The translations under genes were made by a program, and so were the position numbers. Below, piece by piece: positions 26,469 to 34,652 of a DNA stretch of 40,471 bases. The notes under the pieces were generated by a model that saw nothing but the letters and a program-made list of their open reading frames with translations, had not been told where the DNA came from and searched no databases. This DNA comes from WFZT01 sp964398355 (lineage in GTDB: Bacteria > Hydrothermota > Hydrothermia > B15-G9 > WFZT01), in contig CAYNMM010000088.1 in the NCBI GenBank assembly GCA_964398355.1, positions 1 to 40,471 on the forward strand, given 5' to 3'. Numbering within the stretch: position 1 is the first letter of the stretch; every line of letters starts with the position of its first letter.

Positions 26469-28094
26469 TTAGAATTCGTCGTATCCACCACCGGGCATAG
26501 GTGGTGTCTTCTCTTTCTCTTTGATCTCTGTCACAAGAGCTTCTGTTGTAAGCAAGAGTGAAGCAATTGAGGCAGCATTCTGAAGAGCGATCCTCTCAAC
26601 TTTCAGAGGATCAATGATACCTGCCTCGAACATATCGACATACTCACCAGTGAGTGCGTTAAATCCGACAGTATCTTTCTCAGTATTTTTAACCTTCTCG
26701 GCGACGAGTGAACCTTCATAGCCAGCATTCTCAGCAATCTGTTTGAGAGGCTCAACAAGGGCATTCTTTACGATCTCGGCTCCAACTTTCTGGTCACCTT
26801 TCACTTCAAGCTTGTCGATGGCTCTTGATGCACGAAGCAGGGCAACGCCACCACCCGGAACAATACCTTCTTCAACAGCGGCCTTTGTTGCGTGGAGAGC
26901 ATCCTCAATCCTTGCCTTCTTCTCCTTCATCTCAGTCTCTGTCGCTGCGCCAACGTAAATTACAGCAACACCACCAGCAAGCTTTGCAAGCCTTTCCTGG
27001 AGTTTTTCTCTGTCGTAATCAGATTTTGTTTCCTCAATCTGAGCTTTAATCTGCTGGATTCTTGCTTTAATAGCATCCTTGGAGCCGTAACCTTCCACAA
27101 TAGTCGTGTTATCTTTGTCTACCACAACTCTCTTAGCTCTACCGAGATCAGAGAGCTGTGCGTTCTCGAGTTTCATTCCAGCCTCTTCAGAGATAACTCT
27201 TCCACCTGTCAGGATGGCGATATCTTCGAGCATGGCCTTTCTTCTCTCACCGTAACCAGGAGCTTTAACTGCACAGGCCTGGAGTGTTCCTCTTATCTTG
27301 TTTACAACCAGAGTAGCAAGGGCTTCACCCTCTACATCCTCTGCAATGACAAGGAGAGGTTTGCCTTGCTGAGCGACCTTTTCAAGAACAGGTAGAATAT
27401 CTCTGATTGAGCTGATCTTTTTGTCGTGGATGAGAATGTATGGCTCTTCAAGAACTGCCTCCATCTTCTCAGGGTTGGTGACAAAATAAGGGGAAATGTA
27501 ACCACGGTCAAACTGCATACCTTCCACAACTTCGACATAGGTTTCGATTCCTTTGGCTTCTTCGACAGTAATAACACCGTCTTTTCCGACCTTGTCCATT
27601 GCCTCGGCGATTTTGGCGCCGATCTCATAGTCATTATTAGCAGAAATAGCTGCAACCTGCTCGATTTCCTTGTTGTCTTTGACCTCTTTTGCGATCTTTC
27701 TAAGCTCTTCAACAACAGCATCAACAGCTTTGTCAATTCCTCTCTTGACCTCCATTGGATTTGCGCCTGCAGTTACCTGCTTGAGCCCTTCTTTGTAAAT
27801 CGCCTCGGCGATTATTGTTGCAGTGGTGGTTCCGTCGCCAGCAACATCCGAAGTCTTGCTGGCCACTTCTTTTACAAGCTGAGCACCAAGGTTCTCAAAT
27901 GGATCTTTTAATTCGATCTCCTTTGCGACGGTAACACCATCTTTTGTAATTGTGGGAGAACCAAACTTTTTCTCCAACACTACATTTCTTCCAGACGGGC
28001 CAAGAGTAACCTTGACGGCCTTAGCAAGTTGTTCAACACCACTCAAAATGGCTCTTCTTGCCTCTTCACTATACCTTATGTCTTTTGCTGCCAT
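26469..28094 (-). CDS. groL: Chaperonin GroEL (Hsp60)
   Basis: Large subunit of the tetradecameric ATP-dependent folding chamber. 541 residues. Near-complete identity to family motifs: LGPSGRNVVLEKKFGSPTITKDGVTVAKEI, VAGDGTTTATIIAEAI, GGVAVIYVGAATE and VPGGGVALLRA. The C-terminus is KTPPMPGGGYDEF, lacking the repeated GGM tail of many mesophiles. Start ATG 28094 is 14 bases after groS, with AAAGGAGGTAGG upstream. Confidence 0.99.
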   Translation of the reverse strand: MAAKDIRYSEEARRAILSGVEQLAKAVKVTLGPSGRNVVLEKKFGSPTITKDGVTVAKEIELKDPFENLGAQLVKEVASKTSDVAGDGTTTATIIAEAIYKEGLKQVTAGANPMEVKRGIDKAVDAVVEELRKIAKEVKDNKEIEQVAAISANNDYEIGAKIAEAMDKVGKDGVITVEEAKGIETYVEVVEGMQFDRGYISPYFVTNPEKMEAVLEEPYILIHDKKISSIRDILPVLEKVAQQGKPLLVIAEDVEGEALATLVVNKIRGTLQACAVKAPGYGERRKAMLEDIAILTGGRVISEEAGMKLENAQLSDLGRAKRVVVDKDNTTIVEGYGSKDAIKARIQQIKAQIEETKSDYDREKLQERLAKLAGGVAVIYVGAATETEMKEKKARIEDALHATKAAVEEGIVPGGGVALLRASRAIDKLEVKGDQKVGAEIVKNALVEPLKQIAENAGYEGSLVAEKVKNTEKDTVGFNALTGEYVDMFEAGIIDPLKVERIALQNAASIASLLLTTEALVTEIKEKEKTPPMPGGGYDEF

Positions 28095-28108
28095 TTTCCT
28101 ACCTCCTT

Positions 28109-28399
28109 TTATTCTTCAATCACTGCGAGGATGTCATCTTCTCTCATTACAAGGAATTCTTCGTCATCAATTTTGACTTCACTACCAGCGTATTTTGAGA
28201 AGATAACCTTATCTCCGACTTTCACTTCCATGGGAACTCTATTACCTTTTTCGTCAACCCTACCGGGTCCTACTGCCACGACTTCCCCCTTCTGGGGTTT
28301 TTCTTTAGCAGTATCAGGTATGATGATATTTCCCTTTTTAACCTCTTCTTCCTCGATTCTTTTTACCACAACACGGTCTGCCAGTGGTCTAATCTTCAT
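28109..28399 (-). CDS. groS: Co-chaperonin GroES (Hsp10)
   Basis: Heptameric lid of GroEL, 96 residues. MKIRPLADRVVVKRIEEEE at the N-terminus, the mobile-loop segment around KKGNIIIPDTAKEKPQKGEVVAVGPG, and the end DDILAVIE are typical. Start ATG 28399 follows AAGGAGGTGGGC. No CIRCE element (TTAGCACTC-N9-GAGTGCTAA) is present upstream, so HrcA control is not indicated. An exact TTGACA lies on the minus strand at 28488-28483 but has no good -10 partner. Confidence 0.98.
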   Translation of the reverse strand: MKIRPLADRVVVKRIEEEEVKKGNIIIPDTAKEKPQKGEVVAVGPGRVDEKGNRVPMEVKVGDKVIFSKYAGSEVKIDDEEFLVMREDDILAVIEE

Positions 28400-28644
28400 T
28401 TGCCCACCTCCTTAATGGGTGTTTTTTGGATTTCCATTCATCATTGAGTTTGGAATATTTAATTACCCGGATTTAAAAGTTCTGTCAAGATTGATAGCAA
28501 ATTTTCTTAAAATGACGTCATTATCTATATTTAGCGTCAAAGCTTTATTAAATTGTTCGTTTTCGGAACTATTTTAAGGTTGTAATCAATCTCAAAAAGT
28601 ATTTATTACGTCTATGTCCTGAATCTGAATTAACATACATGGAG
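28400..28644. other. Divergent groS-iclR intergenic region with a 12-bp palindrome
   Basis: AT-rich spacer with no gene. A perfect palindrome, AATGACGTCATT, lies at 28511-28522. It is about 110 bases upstream of groS and about 180 upstream of the IclR-family gene, so it could be an operator for either. A minus-strand TTGACA at 28488-28483 may be the groS -35 box. Confidence 0.4.
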
Positions 28645-28674
28645 TTGAATTGTAATCCGAACCTGTCTTATAAT
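28645..28674 (+). promoter_or_regulatory. Promoter of the IclR-family regulator gene
   Basis: TTGAAT (28645-28650) and TATAAT (28669-28674) are separated by 18 bases. The -10 box is 30 bases upstream of the start codon, with GGGAGGTG in between. Confidence 0.75.
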
Positions 28675-28704
28675 ATGTGAACAGAAACTATTGGGAGGTG
28701 CCTC

Positions 28705-29490
28705 ATGGCAAGAAGAACTGATTATTTTGTTAAATCTCTTGGTAAAGGTTTCAAGGTCTTGAAGGCTTTCACGCCTGAAAGACCTGAGCTCACCCTAACT
28801 GAAGTTGCAGACATAGTTGGATTTGATCGTGCTACAACCAGAAGATTCCTCTATACTCTTGAAGATCTCGGTCTTCTTGAGAAAAATGCGAGGAAATACT
28901 TCAGACTTTCTCCAAAAATCCTTGAACTTGCATACACGTACATTTCCTCACTCCATTATCCAGATATTGCTTTGCCATACATGGAAGAGCTTCGTGAAAA
29001 GTTCAATGAGAGCGTCAATCTTGGTGTCCTCGATGGAAAAGAAATTGTTTATGTCGTTAGAGTGCCAGCAAAAAGAATTGTTGGAATGAATATCCGTGTT
29101 GGAACAAGATTACCTGCTCATGTCACATCCATGGGAAAAATCATACTTGCACACAAACCGTTCAGGACCGTTAAGGCTTTACTCGGTGGAAAACTTGAAA
29201 AGTTCACCGACAAAACCATCACTGACTTTGAAAAGTTTAGGGAAGAACTTAATCTTACCAAGGAAAGAGGTTATAGTGTTAACGATGAAGAACTCGAACA
29301 GGGTCTAATCTCGATAGCCGTTCCTATCAAGGATTATACCGGTGATGTTATCGCTGCTATGAATATTGCCTCATCGACAAACAGGAATACCATTGAAAGT
29401 ATGGTAAAAGAGTTTCTACCGGAGTTGAATAAAGTAGCTGAAACTGTTTCTCGCCAGCTTGGTTATAGAGGCGAATGGAAAAAGATATAA
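28705..29490 (+). CDS. IclR-family transcriptional regulator
   Basis: DNA-binding regulator of 261 residues. The N-terminal winged helix-turn-helix (about 8-75, SLGKGFKVLKAF...LTLTEVADIVGFDRATTRRFLYTLEDLGLL) and C-terminal effector-binding domain (about 80-255, with VNLGVLDGKEIVYVVRV, PAHVTSMGKIILA and NDEELEQGLISIAVPI) are complete. Closest in style to the PcaR/PcaU/PobR group, which responds to aromatic or organic acids. Its ligand is unknown here. The next gene on the same strand, an MmgE/PrpD protein 82 bases away, is a natural target. Confidence 0.92.
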   Translation: MARRTDYFVKSLGKGFKVLKAFTPERPELTLTEVADIVGFDRATTRRFLYTLEDLGLLEKNARKYFRLSPKILELAYTYISSLHYPDIALPYMEELREKFNESVNLGVLDGKEIVYVVRVPAKRIVGMNIRVGTRLPAHVTSMGKIILAHKPFRTVKALLGGKLEKFTDKTITDFEKFREELNLTKERGYSVNDEELEQGLISIAVPIKDYTGDVIAAMNIASSTNRNTIESMVKEFLPELNKVAETVSRQLGYRGEWKKI

Positions 29491-29572
29491 TGTACTAATT
29501 CCTGGTTCCCATGCGAATGAGGGGGTGGTTATTCCTGGATTCTACCTGTGTTGAGTATTATTATTTTTAATC

Positions 29573-30928
29573 ATGAATGAAACAAAAGTATTATCGGACT
29601 TTCTGGCGGGTTTGACATTCTCTGATCTTGATGCGGATACGGTAACATATACCAAACACCTTTTTCTGGATTGGTTGGGATCGGTATTTGCGGGATCAGA
29701 GAGTTTCCCGGTTAAGGTTCTTCTCGATGTAGCGAAAGAATATGGGACCGTTGGAAGAGCGACAGTCATTCCGGATAGAACCAGTATGAATCCATTGTGG
29801 GCTGGATTCGTGAATGCCGCATCCTCCCATGTCGCTGAGATGGATGACTTGCATCGATCCTCTATACTGCATCCAGGATCACCGATTATTTCATCAGTAT
29901 TTGCATTTTCAGAACAGTACAAACTTTCGGGTAAAGATGTAATTCTTGCCACTGTGGTGGGTTACGAGGCGGGAATCAGGATCGGTGAGGCCCTCGGAAC
30001 AGAACATTATCAGTACTTTCATACCACAGGAACTGCGGGGACTTTTGGTGCAGCTGCTGGTGTTTGTAAGCTTTTTAACTGTTCGTACGAACAAATGGTG
30101 AATTCTCTTGGAAATGCGGGCACTCAGGCTTCAGGTGTGTGGGAATTTCTGAAACACGGCGCCCATTCAAAACAACTACATACAGCGAAAGCATCATTCA
30201 ACGGCGCACTCTCAGCTGTCCTTGCAAGAAAGGGCTTTAAAGGAGCTGCAACAATTCTTGAGGGAGAAAGGGGATTCATCGTTGCCACCTCTTCTAAACC
30301 CCGTTTGGACAAAATTACCAGTGATCTTGGAAAGAGTTTTAAACTAAACGAAACTTCTATTAAGTTTTTTGCCTCCTGCAGACACACTCATCCGGCACTT
30401 GATGCAGTTTACAAAATTCTTGAAAAACTTGGTAACGTCGATCAAATTAAAAAAATAGAAGTTTATACCTATAAAAATGCCTGTGACCTTGTTGATAATC
30501 CTGAACCTGTAAATCCGTATCAAGCAAAATTTTCTCTACAGTTTACAATTGCCCTTCTATTAAAGGATAAAAGTATTGTGCCCGATCTGTTTAACGAGAA
30601 AAAACTTAATGACGAACCGTTACGACGAATAATGAAAAAAATCAGAGTTTTCCAGGACGATTCTTATTCCAGAATTTATCCAGAAAAATGGGGAGCCAGA
30701 GTTGACATCACTTTTATGAATGGTGAAAAGATTTCCAGTGAATCAATGTTTCCTAAAGGGGACCCGGAAAACCCTTTAACTGTTGATGAGCTTGTGAGTA
30801 AATTTTCCATTCTGGTCGACAAATTTTTGAATCAACAACAAATAGATGATTTAATTAATTTTTCTTTGAATCTTGAAAAAATACACGATGTCGGTTCTCA
30901 ATTTAGAAAAATTTTGAATTTGGGTTGA
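29573..30928 (+). CDS. MmgE/PrpD family protein
   Basis: 451 residues, normal for the family, which contains 2-methylcitrate dehydratase (PrpD) and cis-aconitate decarboxylase. Typical features: DWLGSVFAGSESFPVK near the N-terminus, FVNAASSHVAEMDDLHRSSILHPGSPIISS, the GYEAGIRIGEALG stretch, TGTAGTFGAAAGVCKL, and FASCRHTHPALDAV. Start ATG 29573 has no clear ribosome binding site. TATTAT at 29556-29561 is so close that the mRNA could be nearly leaderless (inference). No methylcitrate synthase or lyase is nearby, so involvement in propionate metabolism is unsupported; a dicarboxylate/tricarboxylate dehydratase or decarboxylase is as likely. Ends in a 4-bp overlap with the next gene. Confidence 0.88.
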   Translation: MNETKVLSDFLAGLTFSDLDADTVTYTKHLFLDWLGSVFAGSESFPVKVLLDVAKEYGTVGRATVIPDRTSMNPLWAGFVNAASSHVAEMDDLHRSSILHPGSPIISSVFAFSEQYKLSGKDVILATVVGYEAGIRIGEALGTEHYQYFHTTGTAGTFGAAAGVCKLFNCSYEQMVNSLGNAGTQASGVWEFLKHGAHSKQLHTAKASFNGALSAVLARKGFKGAATILEGERGFIVATSSKPRLDKITSDLGKSFKLNETSIKFFASCRHTHPALDAVYKILEKLGNVDQIKKIEVYTYKNACDLVDNPEPVNPYQAKFSLQFTIALLLKDKSIVPDLFNEKKLNDEPLRRIMKKIRVFQDDSYSRIYPEKWGARVDITFMNGEKISSESMFPKGDPENPLTVDELVSKFSILVDKFLNQQQIDDLINFSLNLEKIHDVGSQFRKILNLG

Positions 30929-32733
30929 CATTAAATATTGATAACTTTAAACTCAGAAAAATGATGGGACAACATGTTTTGAAGGATGAATTTTCCTCTT
31001 TATTCCCCAAAAGATTCGAGTCACTCACAGAGAAAGAATTTGAGATGGTCAATCAGCTTGTCTATAGACAGAAACAGGAGGGGAAAGTACAGGTGGAAGT
31101 ATGCATAGAACAGGATAAGGTCCCCACTTACCTTTCTATCGTAATTGTGGGAAAAGATTGGCCAGGTCTTGTCAATACTATTTCTGGTGAACTTCATGAA
31201 AAAGGGCTAAATGTCTGTTTTATTCTGGGTGCAAGGGCGAGAAATAGTGATATGGCAATTGTTCTGTTAAAATCACTTATAAAGGACGAGAAGAAATTCG
31301 AATCGATCAAAGAAGAGATTGATAATTTAAAGAGAACCCTCAAAATGATTGCGAGTGGAAGCAAGTCCATACAGAGACTTGTCCATATAGGCTCTAAGAA
31401 GATAAATGTTTTTATCAGTGTTTTTAGAGAACTCGAAAAAATTGCGAGCGAAGAAGAGTTTAGAGAAATAACCAGGGAAGAAGGTGAACTTGAAAAATTT
31501 ATACTAAGTAGATCTGAAGCATATCTGACAGAAAGAGATCCTGAAACTCTTGCAAAAATTATCCTCCAAAATTTCAGGATGATTCAGGAATTGAGAAATA
31601 GGTCACACGGAGTTTTAGTAAGGGCCTGGAATTTGAAAACTATCAGGGAGCACTTGACTGCTGTGACCGTTGCAGGATTTGAAAAGGATCTTTCTCTTGA
31701 CGATGTTATGGAGAGATTGAGGAGCTTTTATCCAAAATTTATCAGAAAATATGATAAACAATTTACAACTCCTGATGGAATTACAGTAATTCACCTTGAA
31801 ATAACCGATGAAAATGAGCGTCCCATACCTGAAGGGAAGTTAAGATTTCTGGTTGAGAGTTTAAAGGCAGACCTTTCAAAGCCGAGGAGGAAGGCGTACC
31901 TTGGAGTGATATTCGGTGGTGAGATATTTGGCAGGATAGTGATACCGCAACTTGTGATGGAGTATGCTAAATCAGAGGTTCCACAGCTTTATATAATACC
32001 CACCGAATCAAATCCAACTGAGATCACATACAGAATTATTTTAATAGGTCCACTTGGTGAAGGTACACCTGCGGAAAAGTTGACGAGTAACATTCTCCAA
32101 AATATTGAGGGGATAATCGGACTAAAAGTAGCCTCATACAAATACCCTTCTAAGGTCGGTAAGGGTTTCGTTTTTATATTCAGTGTGAAGGCCACAAGGG
32201 CTTACTTTAATTCGGAGGAAGAGATCTACGATGCCATCAAAGGGGCTGTTGAAAGGGTTATTCCTCGAGTCAGAGATTTTGATGCTGGTATGAGAATGCA
32301 GGACAGAAAAAAGTTGAAGGAGATCGAGAAAATTTTTGAGTCAAGAAATGTTGATATTGATGAAAAATTCATGAAGGATTACTTCTACAGTATCGATGAT
32401 TTTTTACGATTTCAGGTACCTGCTTCAGATATAGCGGATGAGATAATATTTGCCCACAATTTATTAATGGAGTATTTCAGAAAAGGCGGCAATATAGTTA
32501 CGACCAGTGACATCAAGGAATCTATAGTTCGGATAGGTGTTGTGGGCCCCTCCAATATGATAAATTTTATGAAATATGTTGAAGAATTTGCCCCTTATGG
32601 ACCATTTTTTGTAAAAATGGATGTGTACGGGGCAACGATTCTGATCCTTGATATCTGGAAGGAGAATCTCAAGGGGAAGGATATAAAGGAGCTAATTGAG
32701 GGTGTACAAAAAAAATTTCAGCAAGGAGGTTAA
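30925..32733 (+). CDS. Unrecognised 602-residue protein with an N-terminal ACT-like domain
   Basis: I do not recognise the full-length family. Residues about 66-140 look like an ACT domain (YLSIVIVGKDWPGLVNTIS, then GLNVCFILGARA and NSDMAIVLLKSL), the ligand-binding fold of GlnD and amino-acid-regulated enzymes. About 320-450 (YLGVIFGGEIFGRIVIPQL ... FVFIFSVKA) and 535-600 (VRIGVVGPSN ... ATILILDIW) alternate beta and helix and may be further small ligand-binding modules. No signal peptide, membrane helix or obvious active site. It recalls the ACT-rich N-terminus of large NAD-glutamate dehydrogenases, but no dehydrogenase core is present. Start: TTG 30925 inside the stop of the MmgE/PrpD gene; ATG 30961 is an alternative. 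Neither has a ribosome binding site, suggesting translational coupling. A regulatory role for neighbouring metabolism is inference. Confidence 0.8.
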   Translation: MTLNIDNFKLRKMMGQHVLKDEFSSLFPKRFESLTEKEFEMVNQLVYRQKQEGKVQVEVCIEQDKVPTYLSIVIVGKDWPGLVNTISGELHEKGLNVCFILGARARNSDMAIVLLKSLIKDEKKFESIKEEIDNLKRTLKMIASGSKSIQRLVHIGSKKINVFISVFRELEKIASEEEFREITREEGELEKFILSRSEAYLTERDPETLAKIILQNFRMIQELRNRSHGVLVRAWNLKTIREHLTAVTVAGFEKDLSLDDVMERLRSFYPKFIRKYDKQFTTPDGITVIHLEITDENERPIPEGKLRFLVESLKADLSKPRRKAYLGVIFGGEIFGRIVIPQLVMEYAKSEVPQLYIIPTESNPTEITYRIILIGPLGEGTPAEKLTSNILQNIEGIIGLKVASYKYPSKVGKGFVFIFSVKATRAYFNSEEEIYDAIKGAVERVIPRVRDFDAGMRMQDRKKLKEIEKIFESRNVDIDEKFMKDYFYSIDDFLRFQVPASDIADEIIFAHNLLMEYFRKGGNIVTTSDIKESIVRIGVVGPSNMINFMKYVEEFAPYGPFFVKMDVYGATILILDIWKENLKGKDIKELIEGVQKKFQQGG

Positions 32734-32738
32734 TAACT

Positions 32739-33836
32739 ATGAAGGTAACATTATCGGTGATAAAGGCTGACATAGGTGGGTATGTCGGTCATTCAGGTAT
32801 GCATCCAAGGTTGATGGAAGTTGCGGAGGAAGAATTACGAAAAGCTAAGGAAGCAGGTGTGATTATAGATTTCCATGTGCTTAGAGTTGGTGACGATTTA
32901 CAGTTGATAATGACACACGAGAAGGGGGTGGAAAATGGAGAAATTCATAAACTTGCTTGGGACATTTTTATGGAGTGTACCGAGGAGGCTGAAAGATTAA
33001 AACTTTACGGTGCAGGTCAGGATCTATTGAGTGATACATTTAGTGGGAATATCAAAGGTATGGGACCTGGTACCGCTGAAATGGAAATAGAGGAGAGGCC
33101 GAGTGAACCGGTGGTCATTTTTATGGCTGACAAGACGTCTCCCGGCGCCTGGAATTATCCATTGTTTAAAATATTCGCTGACCCGTTTAATACAGCTGGG
33201 CTGGTTATTGATCCAAAACTCCATGATGGTTTCATTTTCGAGGTGCTTGATGTATTTGAAAACAAGAAAGTAGAATTTTCCATGCCTGAAGAGATGTACG
33301 ACATGCTATCTCTCATTGGAGCAATGGAACACTATATAATCAAATCAGTTAGGAGAAAGAGTGATGGTGAGATTGCTGCTGTTTCCTCTACACAGAAGTT
33401 GTCGATGATGGCCGGTAGGTATGTTGGTAAAGATGACCCTGTATTGATTGTCAGAGCCCAGTCAGGTTTCCCGGCAGTTGGAGAAGTTGTGGAACCGTTT
33501 GCCATGCCACACCTTGTGGCTGGATGGATGAGGGGGTCTCATCATGGACCTCTTATGCCGGTGGCATTTCATCAGGCGAACCCAACAAGATTTGATGGTC
33601 CACCAAGAGTGATCGCTGCTGGTTTTCAGCTTGCAAATGGGAAATTGATCGGACCAAGAGATCTTTTTGATGATCCATCCTTTGATGAGTCAAGAAGAAT
33701 GGCCAATCAAATTGCGAACTATATGAGAGCTATGGGGCCATTTGAACCACACAGAGTCGGTCTCGCAGAGATGGAATATACAACACTGCCAGAAGTTTTG
33801 AAGAAGTTGAAGGGAAGATTTAAAGAACTTGAGTAA
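32739..33836 (+). CDS. Archaeal-type (class V) fructose-1,6-bisphosphate aldolase/phosphatase
   Basis: Bifunctional gluconeogenic enzyme that condenses triose phosphates and dephosphorylates the product to fructose 6-phosphate. 365 residues, family length. Metal-binding and catalytic positions are visible: KADIGGYVGHSGMHP (D11, H18), VGDDLQL (D52, D53), MADKTSPGAWN (K132), and AGRYVGKDDP with Y228 and Schiff-base Lys 231, equivalent to Tyr229/Lys232 of the studied archaeal enzyme. Found in Archaea and deep-branching or thermophilic bacteria. Start ATG 32739 follows AAGGAGG. Lies 5 bases after the ACT-domain gene. Its stop codon forms the outer end of a 22-bp hairpin. Confidence 0.95.
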   Translation: MKVTLSVIKADIGGYVGHSGMHPRLMEVAEEELRKAKEAGVIIDFHVLRVGDDLQLIMTHEKGVENGEIHKLAWDIFMECTEEAERLKLYGAGQDLLSDTFSGNIKGMGPGTAEMEIEERPSEPVVIFMADKTSPGAWNYPLFKIFADPFNTAGLVIDPKLHDGFIFEVLDVFENKKVEFSMPEEMYDMLSLIGAMEHYIIKSVRRKSDGEIAAVSSTQKLSMMAGRYVGKDDPVLIVRAQSGFPAVGEVVEPFAMPHLVAGWMRGSHHGPLMPVAFHQANPTRFDGPPRVIAAGFQLANGKLIGPRDLFDDPSFDESRRMANQIANYMRAMGPFEPHRVGLAEMEYTTLPEVLKKLKGRFKELE

Positions 33837-33880
33837 AGAAGTAAGGGGGGCGGCCTTCGGCCGCCCCCCTTACTTCTTTA
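33834..33880. terminator. Perfect 22-bp hairpin containing the fbp stop codon
   Basis: The left arm (33834-33855, TAAAGAAGTAAGGGGGGCGG...) pairs perfectly with the right arm (33859-33880) around a TTC loop. The TAA stop codon of the FBP gene is the first three bases of the stem. The 62-base gap to the next gene is almost all hairpin. It would act equally on both strands. Confidence 0.85.
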
Positions 33881-33898
33881 GAAACCTTTTTTAGAAAA

Positions 33899-34585
33899 AT
33901 GAAGACAATAGGTTTGATTGGCGGTATGAGCTGGGAATCCAGCGCCGTATATTACGAGATTATCAACAAAGAAATCAATAAAAGACTTGGTGGTGTCCAC
34001 TCTGCAGAGATTGTCCTCTATAGCTTTAATTTTGGGGAGATTGAAAAACTTCAGCATGAAAACAAATGGGATGAGCTAACAGACAAACTCAAAGATGTTG
34101 CACAGAAACTGGAGAGGGCCGGAGCAGATGTGATTTTGATCTGTACAAACACGATGCATAAGTTGTTTGATGATGTCTCTGCAAGTGTTTCCACTCCGAT
34201 GATTCATATAGCTGATGCTACAGCCGAAGAAATTAAAAAGAGAGGATTAACCAGAGTTGGCTTACTCGGCACAAAATTTACCATGGAGCAGGATTTTTAT
34301 AAGAAGAGATTTAAAAAATATGGTATTGATACTCTTATCCCTGATCTGGAAGAGAGGGAGAGGATTCACAGTGTAATTTATAATGAGCTTGTGATCGGTG
34401 TGATAAGGGAAGAAAGCAGGCAAGAGTTTGTTAGAATAATCGAGAATCTGCATAGAAAAGGTGCTCAAGGTGTGGTTCTCGGGTGTACAGAGATACCCCT
34501 GTTGATAAAACAGGAACATGTAAAAATACCGATATTTGATACTACAAAAATTCACGCATTGAAAGCCGTAGAATTTGCCCTCTAA
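33899..34585 (+). CDS. Aspartate/glutamate racemase family protein
   Basis: PLP-independent racemase family, 228 residues, close in layout to YgeA/aspartate racemase. The start MKTIGLIGGMSWESS is the usual family N-terminus. The two catalytic cysteines are present in LICTNTMH (C82) and VLGCTEIPLL (C196). Substrate (Asp, Glu or a broad range) not determined. Start ATG 33899 has no obvious ribosome binding site and lies 18 bases after the big hairpin, which makes its expression signal unclear. No peptidoglycan gene is adjacent. Confidence 0.88.
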   Translation: MKTIGLIGGMSWESSAVYYEIINKEINKRLGGVHSAEIVLYSFNFGEIEKLQHENKWDELTDKLKDVAQKLERAGADVILICTNTMHKLFDDVSASVSTPMIHIADATAEEIKKRGLTRVGLLGTKFTMEQDFYKKRFKKYGIDTLIPDLEERERIHSVIYNELVIGVIREESRQEFVRIIENLHRKGAQGVVLGCTEIPLLIKQEHVKIPIFDTTKIHALKAVEFAL

Positions 34586-34652
34586 ACTTGACTAAATACG
34601 CATTAAACTTTAACTTTAACAGTCAATCCCGGAAATTTAGGAGGAACGCAAA

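Noticed and set aside
28460..28488. groS promoter from the minus-strand TTGACA
   Set aside because: The -35 is exact, but hexamers at 16-18 base spacing match the -10 consensus poorly, so it was not listed as a promoter.
28400..28704. Search for a CIRCE (HrcA) operator upstream of groS
   Set aside because: No TTAGCACTC/GAGTGCTAA arms on either strand; a different palindrome is present and reported separately.
29573..30928. Naming the MmgE/PrpD gene prpD
   Set aside because: No prpB, prpC or acn neighbour, and the family has several activities.
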